Source: Clostridiales bacterium (GTDB taxonomy: Bacteria; Bacillota; Clostridia; Oscillospirales; Butyricicoccaceae). From it: a stretch of DNA of 64,000 nucleotides. This document shows, piece by piece, positions 51,318-59,952 of the stretch (its first letter is position 1; each line of letters begins with the position of its first letter). A program made the position numbers and the translations under genes. The stretch covers positions 1 to 64,000 of the forward strand of contig SFJM01000008.1 of the NCBI GenBank assembly GCA_004555915.1, read 5' to 3'. Under the pieces are notes generated by a model. The model was not told the DNA's origin, did no database searches, and was given only the letters and a program-made list of their open reading frames with translations.

Positions 51318-52307
51318 TCACGGAACGAAGCTTTTATCCACCTTTGCCGCCGGAATCACCACATCCGAGTTGGTATAAAGCTCCTCATAAATAAAGGTAA
51401 ACAGCTTGTCCGAAGCATCATGCAGGTCATAGATATAGCACCATGCACCGCTGGACGGCATGATACCGCCCCATGCATCCAGATTGTCACCCGGAAGCGC
51501 ATTCTGCTGCAACGTGAGACCATCCGCCAGAAGGATCTGGGAATACTCCAGAATTTCCGCATAGGTCAGGGAAGTGGTACACATGCCAAGACCCTGCCGG
51601 ATCAGGCCGGGATACTGGGTAGCCGACATGCTGCGGGCTTTGCTGAAAATGCTGCTCATCACCTCGCGCTGACGGCTTGCACGCATGTTGTCATTGTCCA
51701 GATAGCGGATACGGGAATAGGCAACCGCCTGCTTACCGTTGAGTGTGACGCTGGAGCCGGGAGAAAGCAAATTGCCCTCAGAGCCCATATAGTTAATTTC
51801 ACCCTGGGTCAGATCAACCTGTACACCGCCGAGCATATCTACAATGTCTGCCATTTCACTGAAATTTACGGCAACGTAGTCGGTAATATCCAGATTGAAA
51901 TTGGCGTTTAAGGTTTTTACTGCCAGTTCTGCACCGCCGTAAGCGTAAGCGTGGGTAAACTTTTCGTATACATCCTTATCCGGGATATAAACCAGCGTAT
52001 CACGGGCGATGGAGCAAAGCTTGATTTTATTGTGTTCATAGTCGATGGAAAGAATCATCGTTGCGTCAGAGCGGCCTTTATCGCTGCTTTTGCTGTCGAT
52101 GCCAAAAATAGCGATGTTTTTGATGTTGGCCTGCTCCAGGTCTGTATAGGTATTGACGGCAAGCCGGTCTACCGCGTCATTCACTGCAACCTCAAAGGAA
52201 TCATCATGTGTCAGGTTGCCGAAGAAATATTTATATGCACCAAAGACACAGCCGCAGAGAATCACAAGAATCACCAGCAGATAGATCAAAATCGTCTTAA
52301 TTTTCAT
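51318..52307 (-). CDS. LytR-CpsA-Psr family glycopolymer ligase
   Basis: This 329-residue membrane-anchored protein has an N-terminal helix at about 7-29 and an extracytoplasmic LCP domain. AIFGIDSKSSDKGRSDATMI, SIARDTLVYIPD (with the conserved arginine), GGAELAVKTLN and AYSRIRYLDNDNMRASRQREV carry the polyprenyl-phosphate-binding arginines and aspartates. The family moves teichoic acids or other glycopolymers from the lipid carrier to peptidoglycan. TAAAGGAGG precedes the ATG. It is a single-gene unit, divergent from the sugar ABC operon. Confidence 0.93.
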   Translation of the reverse strand: MKIKTILIYLLVILVILCGCVFGAYKYFFGNLTHDDSFEVAVNDAVDRLAVNTYTDLEQANIKNIAIFGIDSKSSDKGRSDATMILSIDYEHNKIKLCSIARDTLVYIPDKDVYEKFTHAYAYGGAELAVKTLNANFNLDITDYVAVNFSEMADIVDMLGGVQVDLTQGEINYMGSEGNLLSPGSSVTLNGKQAVAYSRIRYLDNDNMRASRQREVMSSIFSKARSMSATQYPGLIRQGLGMCTTSLTYAEILEYSQILLADGLTLQQNALPGDNLDAWGGIMPSSGAWCYIYDLHDASDKLFTFIYEELYTNSDVVIPAAKVDKSFVP

Positions 52308-52420
52308 GGCGGACCTCCTTTACAATCAGTATATACTGCGAATCAATAAAATGCAAGAAACAGCTGCAAAAAGGGAGAAGAAGGACGAATATCGTGCCGC
52401 CGGACAGGAATGATTGGAAA

Positions 52421-52667
52421 AAAACTTGAGACTGCAAAAAAACAGTAAGAAAAACAGAAAGCAACAGCAATTTATTGATAATAAAAAAGAAAAAAGAGCA
52501 AAAAAAAACGGAAATATAAGTAAAAAATGACAAATTGCACAAACAATCTTTGACAAAAAGAAGCAGAAAAACAAAAAAATGATTGAAAAAGTGACAAGAA
52601 AACATAAAAAATACCGAAAAAAAGTTATAAAAAATAAAATAATTGAAAAAAGGAAAAAATATGCCTG
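52421..52667. other. A-rich tract upstream of the sugar ABC operon
   Basis: Between the LCP gene and the ABC operon lie 559 bases without a gene. About 250 of them are extremely adenine-rich on the plus strand, with many A-runs of four to nine bases and almost no T-runs, unlike the surrounding DNA. An open frame on the minus strand there codes only a phenylalanine-rich string and is an artefact. The tract ends about 100 bases before the operon promoter, so DNA curvature is a plausible role. Confidence 0.6.
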
Positions 52668-52771
52668 AACTGAGCAATAAATTTAATGTTTATTATGTAC
52701 AAAAATACAGGATTGAACTTGGATGAATTGCATAAAATCTCAAAAATGAAGCAAAAGAAATACAGAAAGTA

Positions 52772-52800
52772 TTGCAATTGTAACATTTGAGTGATATTCT
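52772..52800 (+). promoter_or_regulatory. Promoter of the sugar ABC operon
   Basis: TTGCAA (52772-52777), 17 bases, TATTCT (52795-52800), 66 bases before the first start codon. Confidence 0.7.
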
Positions 52801-52866
52801 TAATACATCAAATGTCGAGCATGTAATCCCAAACGTGTGAGGCAAACAAAGAAGAGGAGAGAAACT

Positions 52867-53901
52867 ATGAAACTCAAGAAAATGATGGCAATGCTTCTTG
52901 TTGGCGCTACCTGTGCCGGCATGATGGCTGGCTGCGGCTCCAGTGGCGGCAGCTCCTCCGGTTCCGCTGCATCCACCGGTTCCGGCGATAAGGGCACCAT
53001 GACTCTGGTTATGTCCAGCCGTGACGAATTCCTGTCCACTCTGGAATCCGCCGCTCTGAAGGCAGCAGAGGGAGCAGGTGTTAAGCTGACTTCTCAGGAT
53101 GCTCAGAATGACGCAGCAAAGCAGATTCAGTACATCGAGACCGCAGTTAACGGCGGCGATATGGCTGTTATCGTTAACCCGGTAGACTCCGATGCAGCTC
53201 AGTCTCTGGTAGACGCTGCCGGCGATACCCCGCTGGTATTCGTAAACCGTCCGCCGTCTGACATGAACGTTCTGTCTGCTGAAAACGTTGGCTTCTGTGG
53301 TTCCAACGAGGATACCTCTGGTTACTTCCAGGGCGAGTACCTCGCTGAGTACTTCAAGGGCAAGGGCAAGACTGAAATCAGCTATGTTCTGCTTCAGGGT
53401 GAACTGGGCCAGGTATCCCAGATCAAGCGCTGCGCAGGCGTTCTGAAGGCTCTGGAAGACAACGGCATCAAGGCTACTTCTGTTGTAGATCTGGCTGGTA
53501 AGTATGACCGTGCAGAGGCTATGAACAAGATCAGCCCGATCCTGACCTCCGGCCAGAAGTTCGACTGCATCATCTCCAACAACGATGCTATGGCACTGGG
53601 TGCTATCGAAGCTTGTGAAGCTGCAAACGTTGATCCGTCCAGCTTCCCGATCGTTGGTATCGACTGCACCAAGGACGGCGCTGCTGCTGTACAGGCTGGC
53701 AAGATGGCTATGACCGTTTACCAGAACCCGCTTGGACAGGGTAAGGGCGCTGTAGAAGCTGCTCTGAATCTGGCTGCTGGCAAGGCTGCTAATGATGGCA
53801 CCGAGTTCACCAAGGACGAGTCCGGTGAAGCTTACAGCGATTCCATTGTTTGGATTCCGTTTGAGCCGGTAACCGCTGACAACGTAGCAGATTATCTCTA
53901 A
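52867..53901 (+). CDS. Sugar ABC transporter substrate-binding lipoprotein
   Basis: This 344-residue type I periplasmic-binding fold protein has a lipoprotein signal (lipobox MAGC, acylated C23) and a Ser/Gly linker. MTLVMSSRDEFLSTL, PLVFVNRPPSDMN, CIISNNDAMALGAIEA and PIVGIDCTKDGAAAV match the ribose/galactose/inositol-binding group (RbsB/MglB). GAAGAGGAGAG precedes the ATG. Codon choice (many GCT, GAA, AAC, CTG) is more biased than in neighbouring genes, suggesting strong expression. The two genes downstream are its ATPase and permease. The sugar is not determined. Confidence 0.9.
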   Translation: MKLKKMMAMLLVGATCAGMMAGCGSSGGSSSGSAASTGSGDKGTMTLVMSSRDEFLSTLESAALKAAEGAGVKLTSQDAQNDAAKQIQYIETAVNGGDMAVIVNPVDSDAAQSLVDAAGDTPLVFVNRPPSDMNVLSAENVGFCGSNEDTSGYFQGEYLAEYFKGKGKTEISYVLLQGELGQVSQIKRCAGVLKALEDNGIKATSVVDLAGKYDRAEAMNKISPILTSGQKFDCIISNNDAMALGAIEACEAANVDPSSFPIVGIDCTKDGAAAVQAGKMAMTVYQNPLGQGKGAVEAALNLAAGKAANDGTEFTKDESGEAYSDSIVWIPFEPVTADNVADYL

Positions 53902-53957
53902 TCGCAAAGGTTATACGTTAAGAGAGAAGTATAACAACCGTAATTTAAGTTGAGACG

Positions 53958-53990
53958 TTGGGGGCGTCGGACGATGTCTGACGCCCCCAA
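53958..53990 (+). promoter_or_regulatory. Intercistronic hairpin between binding-protein and ATPase genes
   Basis: TTGGGGGCGTC (53958-53968) pairs perfectly with GACGCCCCCAA (53980-53990), but no T-run follows. Such a hairpin probably protects the upstream binding-protein mRNA from 3' exonucleases or causes partial termination, so that more binding protein than ATPase is made. Confidence 0.65.
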
Positions 53991-54026
53991 TTATCAAGAA
54001 GGTAGGAAAGGCAGGGTGAACAAAAC

Positions 54027-55550
54027 GTGAGTGAAGAGTATATCCTCGAAATGCACGACATTGTCAAGGAATTTCCGGGCGTTCGAGCTCTGAAAGGCGT
54101 ACAGCTGAAGGTTCGCCCCGGCACGGTTCACACTCTGATGGGTGAGAACGGTGCAGGTAAGTCGACACTGATGAAGTGTCTGATTGGCATTCAGCCGTGC
54201 ACCTCTGGCAAAATTATCTTCAATGGACAGGAGGTCGAGTTCAAGAATCCGCTCCAGGCGATGAACGCTGGTATTACCATGATTCATCAGGAGCTTTCTC
54301 CGGTACCGGATCGTACCGTATGTGAGAACCTCTGGCTCGGCCGATTCCCGATGAAGAACAAGCTGATGTGTGACCATAAGAAGGCGCGTCAGGATGCAAT
54401 CGATCTGTTCCAGAAGTGGAAGCTCGCATTGAATCCGGACGACATGATGAGAAATCTGACGGTTGCGCAGCAGCAGATGGTAGAAATCGCAAAGGCCGTT
54501 TCTTATGACACCAAGGTCGTAATCATGGACGAGCCGACCTCCGCTCTGACTGAGACGGAAGTAGAGCATCTGTTCGATATCATTGCTGACCTGAAGTCCA
54601 AGAACGTAGCAATTATTTATATCTCTCATAAGATGGAAGAAATCTTCCGTATCTCTGATGATATTTCTGTATTCCGAGACGGCGAATATGTAGGCTCCGA
54701 TCTTGCAGCTAACCTGAACGTAGATAAGGTAGTTGAAATGATGGTAGGCCGTCAGGTAGGCAACATGTTCCCGAAGGTAGATTGCCCGATCGGCGACGTT
54801 ATCCTTGAAGTTAAGGATCTGGCATCCGGCAAGTCCTTCGAGCATGTAAGCTTCCAGGTACATAAGGGCGAAATCTTCGGCTTTGCAGGCCTGGTAGGCG
54901 CAGGCCGTACCGAGATCGTAGAAACCATCTTCGGTATGCGCAAGAAGACCGCAGGACAGATTTTCATCAATGGCAAGGAAGTTAACATTAAGAGCCCTGA
55001 AGACGCTATCGCAAACAGCATCGGCCTTCTGACAGAGGACCGCCGCGGTAATGGTATCTTCGGACTGCTTGATATTACAGATAACACTGTAATGGCAAGC
55101 CTGAAGAACTATGGTTTCCCCCAGAACCATAAGAAGATGGAAGCTGACGCAGTGAAATGGAATCAGGCAATGCGTACCAAGACGCCGTCCATGAGACAGA
55201 GAATCATGAACCTGTCTGGTGGTAACCAGCAGAAGGTACTGCTGGCACGCTGGCTGCTGCTTGATCCGGATATCCTGATCGTAGACGAACCGACCCGTGG
55301 TATCGACGTTGGTGCAAAGTCTGAAATTCATTCCATCCTGACCAAGCTGGCAGGCGAAGGCAAGGCAATCCTGATGATTTCCTCTGAAATGCCTGAAGTT
55401 TCCGGTATGGCTGACCGTATTCTGGTTATGTACGAGGGTCACATGATGGGTATCGTACCGCGTAATCGCGATGGCGGCGACCCGTATGATTCTCAGGAAC
55501 TGTTAACCTATGCACATGGCGAAAAGAACGATTTCGCTGCTGCTAAATAA
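54027..55550 (+). CDS. Sugar ABC transporter ATPase, double domain (RbsA/MglA type)
   Basis: This 507-residue ATPase has two nucleotide-binding domains in one chain. The first has Walker A GENGAGKSTL (about 38-47) and Walker B VVIMDEPTSAL. The second has a degenerate Walker A (GLVGAGRTEIVE), signature LSGGNQQKVLLARWLL and Walker B ILIVDEPTRGID. This asymmetry is normal for monosaccharide importers. The start is GTG 54027; the ribosome binding site is the rather poor AGGCAGGGTGA. It is the middle gene of the operon. Confidence 0.95.
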   Translation: MSEEYILEMHDIVKEFPGVRALKGVQLKVRPGTVHTLMGENGAGKSTLMKCLIGIQPCTSGKIIFNGQEVEFKNPLQAMNAGITMIHQELSPVPDRTVCENLWLGRFPMKNKLMCDHKKARQDAIDLFQKWKLALNPDDMMRNLTVAQQQMVEIAKAVSYDTKVVIMDEPTSALTETEVEHLFDIIADLKSKNVAIIYISHKMEEIFRISDDISVFRDGEYVGSDLAANLNVDKVVEMMVGRQVGNMFPKVDCPIGDVILEVKDLASGKSFEHVSFQVHKGEIFGFAGLVGAGRTEIVETIFGMRKKTAGQIFINGKEVNIKSPEDAIANSIGLLTEDRRGNGIFGLLDITDNTVMASLKNYGFPQNHKKMEADAVKWNQAMRTKTPSMRQRIMNLSGGNQQKVLLARWLLLDPDILIVDEPTRGIDVGAKSEIHSILTKLAGEGKAILMISSEMPEVSGMADRILVMYEGHMMGIVPRNRDGGDPYDSQELLTYAHGEKNDFAAAK

Positions 55551-55570
55551 AGAAAGGGGAGACTTTTATA

Positions 55571-56557
55571 ATGGAAGCAACAAAAAAGGGCTTTGATATT
55601 AAAAAATTTATGTCCGACAATGCAATGTGGTTCGTGCTGATCGTTCTGGCAATCGCTCTGACCGCTGTACGTCCGGCATTCTTCACTGTAGCAAACCTGA
55701 CAACTCTGGTATCTTCCGAGTCTGTTAAGGGCATCATTACCTGCGGCGTTTGCTGGTGCATCCTGTCCGCTGGTATCGACCTGGGTCCTGGCGCTGTAGC
55801 AGCTCTGTCCGCAGTAGTTTCTGCATCCCTGGCTCAGCAGGCTGACCTGCCGACCCGTCTGATTGGTCTGCATCTGCCGGCTATCCTGTGCATCGTTGTA
55901 GCTATGATTATCGGCGGTATCGTTGGTATCATCTGTGGCTGGCTCGTAGCCTGCACCCACATCCATCCGTTTATCGCAACGTTGGGTTCGCAGCTGATCT
56001 GCCGCGCACTGGCTAAGATGTACTCCACCTCTCCGGTATCCAACCTGGATCAGAGCTTCCGTAACTTCGCAGTTTATAAGGTTGCCGGCATCCCGATGGT
56101 TGTATTCATCTTCCTGATTGTGTTCATTATCTCTTGGTTCATGATGACCCAGTGCCGCTTTGGCAAGAACATCTTCGCTATCGGCGGCAACCGTCAGGCA
56201 GCTCGCGTAGCTGGTATCAACGTAGAGAAGAACCTGATCCTCACCTACATGTGGTGTGGTCTGATGGCTGGCCTGGCAGGCGCTATGCTGGCAGCTCGTA
56301 CCGGTTCTGCTGACCCGTCCACCAACGGCCTGCAGTACGAGTTCGACGCAATCGCAGCAGCTACCATCGGTGGTACTTCCCAGACGGGTGGTATTTGTAA
56401 GATGTCCGGCGTTCTGTCCGGTATCCTGATCCTCGGTATCATCAACAACGGCCTCGTACTGCTGGGCGCTAACGACAACCTGACTCAGGTTATCAAGGGC
56501 CTCATCATCGTAGTATCCGTAGTAGTTGATATGAGAAAGAACGCAGTTCGCACCTGA
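55571..56557 (+). CDS. Sugar ABC transporter permease (RbsC/MglC type)
   Basis: This 328-residue integral membrane protein has about eight to ten helices. GVCWCILSAGIDLGPGAVAAL, THIHPFIATLG, FGKNIFAIGGNRQAARVAGI and FDAIAAATIGGTSQTGG match the RbsC family, the last covering the ATPase-coupling loop. It should form a homodimer in the importer. AAGAAAGGGGAG precedes the ATG. No kinase, isomerase or regulator gene follows; a terminator ends the operon. Confidence 0.94.
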   Translation: MEATKKGFDIKKFMSDNAMWFVLIVLAIALTAVRPAFFTVANLTTLVSSESVKGIITCGVCWCILSAGIDLGPGAVAALSAVVSASLAQQADLPTRLIGLHLPAILCIVVAMIIGGIVGIICGWLVACTHIHPFIATLGSQLICRALAKMYSTSPVSNLDQSFRNFAVYKVAGIPMVVFIFLIVFIISWFMMTQCRFGKNIFAIGGNRQAARVAGINVEKNLILTYMWCGLMAGLAGAMLAARTGSADPSTNGLQYEFDAIAAATIGGTSQTGGICKMSGVLSGILILGIINNGLVLLGANDNLTQVIKGLIIVVSVVVDMRKNAVRT

Positions 56558-56582
56558 TTGCATCTCTCGATTCTGTATTCAG

Positions 56583-56615
56583 ACAGGCTGTGGAGCAATC
56601 CACAGCCTGTTTTTT
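56583..56615 (+). terminator. Terminator of the sugar ABC operon
   Basis: ACAGGCTGTGGA-GCAA-TCCACAGCCTGT followed by T. Confidence 0.93.
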
Positions 56616-56629
56616 GCGTCTGACAGGCA

Positions 56630-56662
56630 AAAAGAAAGCCCGCATCTGATGATGCGGGCTTT
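56630..56662 (-). terminator. Terminator of metK
   Basis: AAAGCCCGCATC pairs with GATGCGGGCTTT; on the minus strand it is followed by CTTTTTG. Confidence 0.9.
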
Positions 56663-56680
56663 CCAATATCAGAAATGTCA

Positions 56681-57868
56681 TTATGCTTCAGCGATTGCCG
56701 CCTTCAGAGCGTCAACGCGATCGGTCTTTTCCCATGCCACATCCAGGTCTGTGCGGCCCATGTGTCCATAGGCTGCCAGCTGACGATAAATTGGACGGCG
56801 CAGGTCCAGGTCACGGATGATGGCAGTCGGGCGCAGGTCAAATACCTTTTCCACTGCATCCTCCAGTACGGAATCCTCATAGGTACCGGTACCAAAGGTC
56901 TCCACACGGATGGAAACCGGGCGTGCTACACCGATGGCATAAGCCAGCTGAACCTGGCACTTGTCTGCCAGACCGGCAGCGACCACATTCTTGGCAACGT
57001 AACGGGCTGCATAAGCGGCAGAACGGTCCACCTTGGTGGGATCCTTGCCGGAGAATGCGCCGCCGCCATGGGGAGCAGAGCCGCCGTAGGTGTCAACGAT
57101 AATCTTTCTGCCGGTGAGGCCGGAGTCGCCCTGGGGGCCGCCGATAACAAATCTGCCGGTGGGATTGACAAAAATGCGGGTGGTTTCATCGAACAAATCA
57201 GCCGGCAGGGTCGGACGGATCACCAGTTCCACCATATCCTTGCGGATCTGCTCCAGAGAAACCTCCGGGCCATGCTGGGTGGAAAGCACAACGGTATCAA
57301 TATGTACCGGCTTGCCATCCTTGTCATATTCCACGGTAACCTGTGTCTTGCCGTCCGGACGGAGGTAATCCACCTTGCCGGCCTTACGGACCTCGGTCAG
57401 CTTCTTTGCCATCTTGTGTGCAAGGGAAATCGGCAGCGGCATCAGTTCCGGGGTCTCATTGCAGGCATAACCGAACATCATGCCCTGGTCACCGGCGCCA
57501 TTGCTCTGGTCCAGGCTTTCATCAGCCTTGTTTTCCAGAGCCTTGTCCACGCCCATAGCGATGTCAGCGGACTGCTCGTCCAGTGTTGTGATGACTGCAC
57601 AGGTATCGCAGTCGAAGCCATATTTTGCGCGGTCATAGCCGATCTCACGTACAACGCCGCGGGCGATTTTCGGGATGTCCACATAGCAGTGGGTGGAAAT
57701 TTCACCCATAATGGAGATCAGGCCGGTGGTAACGGTTGTCTCGCAGGCAACACGTGCGGAGGAATCCTTTTCCAGGATTGCGTCCAGGATTGCATCGGAA
57801 ATCTGGTCGCAGATTTTGTCCGGATGTCCTTCGGTAACGGATTCAGATGTAAATAAGTACTTGCCCAT
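56681..57868 (-). CDS. metK: S-adenosylmethionine synthetase
   Basis: This 395-residue enzyme makes SAM from methionine and ATP. TSESVTEGHPDKICDQISDA (8-27) binds methionine and metal, GAGDQGMMFGYACNETPELM is the flexible loop, and GPQGDSGLTGRKIIVDTYGG with GGGAFSGKDPTKVDRSAAY is the P-loop region. The length is normal. It is preceded by a complete SAM-I riboswitch, so it is switched off when SAM is abundant. AAAGAGG precedes the ATG. It also serves the MetH system of this window, which needs SAM for reactivation. Confidence 0.98.
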   Translation of the reverse strand: MGKYLFTSESVTEGHPDKICDQISDAILDAILEKDSSARVACETTVTTGLISIMGEISTHCYVDIPKIARGVVREIGYDRAKYGFDCDTCAVITTLDEQSADIAMGVDKALENKADESLDQSNGAGDQGMMFGYACNETPELMPLPISLAHKMAKKLTEVRKAGKVDYLRPDGKTQVTVEYDKDGKPVHIDTVVLSTQHGPEVSLEQIRKDMVELVIRPTLPADLFDETTRIFVNPTGRFVIGGPQGDSGLTGRKIIVDTYGGSAPHGGGAFSGKDPTKVDRSAAYAARYVAKNVVAAGLADKCQVQLAYAIGVARPVSIRVETFGTGTYEDSVLEDAVEKVFDLRPTAIIRDLDLRRPIYRQLAAYGHMGRTDLDVAWEKTDRVDALKAAIAEA

Positions 57869-57904
57869 AAAAAAAGCCTCTTTTCTATACGATAGGGTTT
57901 ATTT

Positions 57905-58052
57905 TAAAACAAAAGAAAAAGCGTTCTGCGGATTGACAGAGCGCCGAATGATTCCTCATCTCTCGATCTGATACACCGCCGGATTTAGCACCTTGCATTT
58001 GCAGGTTGCCGGGCTTCACAGGGCCGGTCCCTCCACCACTCTTGATAAGGAT
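57905..58052 (-). ncRNA. SAM-I riboswitch (S-box) with terminator
   Basis: On the minus strand the aptamer runs from about 58051 to 57953. P1 is CTTATC/GATGAG; the core contains GAGGGA, GCCCGGCAACC and the AAATCC and GGTGC elements conserved in S-boxes. It is followed by a terminator, GCGCTCTG/CAGAACGC (57944-57921) with TTTTTC, just before metK. High SAM should stabilise the aptamer and allow the terminator to form. Confidence 0.95.
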
Positions 58053-58068
58053 ATTAATTTATGCAAAT

Positions 58069-58097
58069 ATCCTAATACTTTTTTTACGTTCTGTCAA
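58069..58097 (-). promoter_or_regulatory. Promoter of metK
   Basis: On the minus strand consensus TTGACA (58097-58092), 17 bases, TAGGAT (58074-58069), just ahead of the riboswitch. Confidence 0.8.
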
Positions 58098-58150
58098 GAT
58101 GTTTTCGATACAAAAATCAAAAATAATCCCGGAAAAAATATGGATTTCAG

Positions 58151-58179
58151 TTGAAAGAAACTGCCTGACATGATATATT
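58151..58179 (+). promoter_or_regulatory. Promoter of the adenylation-domain gene
   Basis: TTGAAA (58151-58156), 17 bases, TATATT (58174-58179). With the riboswitch and the metK promoter it accounts for the 385 bases between the two genes. Confidence 0.65.
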
Positions 58180-58253
58180 TTAAATATAGTTGATTTGGTT
58201 GCATGTTATGTTGTATTGTATTGTTCATTCTATAGACAGGAGAGAGGAAAGCT

Positions 58254-59699
58254 ATGGATATTTCATCAATTTTTAAACATCCTGAGGAAACAACTGCAGT
58301 GATCTCCTCTGCAGGTTCTATTACCTATGGAGATCTGTATCGCAGAAGTGAAAATCTGGCAAAGCATATTGTCGCCCGCCAGGCAAAGCGCGTCATTGTT
58401 TACGGACATAAGGAATTCAGCATGCTGATTGCATATCTTGCCTGCCTGCGTGCCGGAGCTGCCTATGTTCCGATCAGCCCGCAGCAGCCTGCGGAACGCA
58501 GAAAGATTATTGCAGCAAAGACAGATGCAGATATGGTACTGTGCACAGTGGGACGCGGGTTTGCCGGTGCAGGCTCCACACAGACAGACAATATCATTGT
58601 TTTGTCCGGTAATCCCCCGAAGGAAGCAGTTACGCTGCCGGAGAAAATTGATGACAATGAGCTGGCTTATATGATCTGTGTCAGCTCCGGTGATGTCAAG
58701 GAACCGAGAATGGTGCAGGTAACCCGGAAGAATCTGAACAATTTTATTCGCTGGATTGATACCATTATCCCGCTGACGCCGGAGATGGAAGGTACTGTAC
58801 TGAATATGCTGATGTTCTCTGTGGACCTGTCTCTTGTCGATGTCTATTATGCACTGACCCATGGACGTACGCTGGTTACAACCAATACGGACCAGCAGCA
58901 GCATCTGTCACAGCTGTATCCGCATATCGCAAAGAGTGATGCGGTACTGTTGGTTATGACACCGACCATGGCAGAATTCCTCATGCGCAGTGATGAATTC
59001 AAGCGTGACATGATGCCGAAGCTCCGTGTCATTTACCTGACCGGTGAATCTTTGCATCCGGGCACAGTACGCCGTCTGCTGCAGCGATTTGATGAAAATC
59101 TGAGTGTGTTCAATGGCTATGGCGCAACGGAGACCACCTGTAATGTCTGTGCGGCACAGATTACGGATGAAATGTGTGATGACCGTCTGCCGGTTGGCGA
59201 TGTGGACAGCGCAGCGGTAAAAATCCGTATCATGAAGAACAATGCCGAGGTTCCAAACGGCGAGGAAGGCGAAATCATCCTGGTGGGTGACAGCGTTACC
59301 GCAGGCTATCGCAGCGGCATTCCGGGCGGTTATTGCGAGCTGGACGGTGAACGCGCATATCATACCGGTGATGTGGGCTTTAAGACCGAGGATGGCAAGC
59401 ATCTGTTCTGGAGCAACCGCATGAACAGCATGATTAAGGTCAAGGGCAACCGTATGGAGCCTGGCGATGTGGAAAACAGTATGACCCGTATCAAGGGTGT
59501 TACCGGTTGCGGCGTTGTGGAACGCTATGGCAATCTGGTGGCATATGTAACCGTCAACCGGGAGATGACACCGGGACAGATTCGTGCAGCGGCAAGAAAC
59601 CATCTGCCGACCCATATGATTCCGGGTATTGTCCGTATTATTGATTCCCTTCCGATGAATGAAAACGGCAAGCTGGATCGTTCCAAGCTGCAGGATTAA
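58254..59699 (+). CDS. Orphan DltA-like adenylation (AMP-binding) protein, altered P-loop
   Basis: This 481-residue ANL-superfamily protein is closest in layout to DltA, the D-alanine:carrier-protein ligase. Motif A5 (FNGYGATETT), A7 (YHTGDVG), A8 (NRMNSMIKVKGNRMEPGDVE) and A10 with catalytic K473 (NGKLDRSKL) are intact. The A3 P-loop, normally SGSTGxPKG, reads SSGDVKEPRM (144-153), losing the conserved Thr, Gly and Lys. No dltB, dltC or dltD and no carrier protein adjoin it. GGAGAGAGGAAAG precedes the ATG. It may activate an amino acid or carboxylate weakly, or have another role; substrate unknown. Confidence 0.82.
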   Translation: MDISSIFKHPEETTAVISSAGSITYGDLYRRSENLAKHIVARQAKRVIVYGHKEFSMLIAYLACLRAGAAYVPISPQQPAERRKIIAAKTDADMVLCTVGRGFAGAGSTQTDNIIVLSGNPPKEAVTLPEKIDDNELAYMICVSSGDVKEPRMVQVTRKNLNNFIRWIDTIIPLTPEMEGTVLNMLMFSVDLSLVDVYYALTHGRTLVTTNTDQQQHLSQLYPHIAKSDAVLLVMTPTMAEFLMRSDEFKRDMMPKLRVIYLTGESLHPGTVRRLLQRFDENLSVFNGYGATETTCNVCAAQITDEMCDDRLPVGDVDSAAVKIRIMKNNAEVPNGEEGEIILVGDSVTAGYRSGIPGGYCELDGERAYHTGDVGFKTEDGKHLFWSNRMNSMIKVKGNRMEPGDVENSMTRIKGVTGCGVVERYGNLVAYVTVNREMTPGQIRAAARNHLPTHMIPGIVRIIDSLPMNENGKLDRSKLQD

Positions 59700-59718
59700 T
59701 TGTATAGACCGTATGTTG

Positions 59719-59749
59719 AGGCTGGCAGTCTGAGACTGTCAGCCTTCTT
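59719..59749 (+). terminator. Terminator of the adenylation-domain gene
   Basis: AGGCTGGCAGTC pairs with GACTGTCAGCCT, one G-T pair, followed by TCTTCT. Confidence 0.7.
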
Positions 59750-59842
59750 CTGTCGTTTATGCAATCGGTTTTCAGAACGGTGTCGAAGGTGTTTCAATTT
59801 TGTAAAGATATCTGATTTTATGTGGAACACACCGGAGAAATG

Positions 59843-59871
59843 TTGACTATTTCTGTAAAAATGATTAATAT
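59843..59871 (+). promoter_or_regulatory. Promoter of the activase-dehydratase unit
   Basis: TTGACT (59843-59848), 17 bases, TAATAT (59866-59871). The leader has a hairpin, GCAGTCCTG/CAGGGGCTGC (about 59910-59936), just before the ribosome binding site. Confidence 0.65.
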
Positions 59872-59952
59872 GGTGTTAATGATTTCTTATTTCAACTGAA
59901 TTTGGGATGCAGTCCTGACCGATGGCAGGGGCTGCAGGAAAAAGGTTATTTT

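Noticed and set aside
52297..52677. 126-codon minus-strand frame of mostly phenylalanine
   Set aside because: It is a by-product of the A-rich tract on the plus strand.
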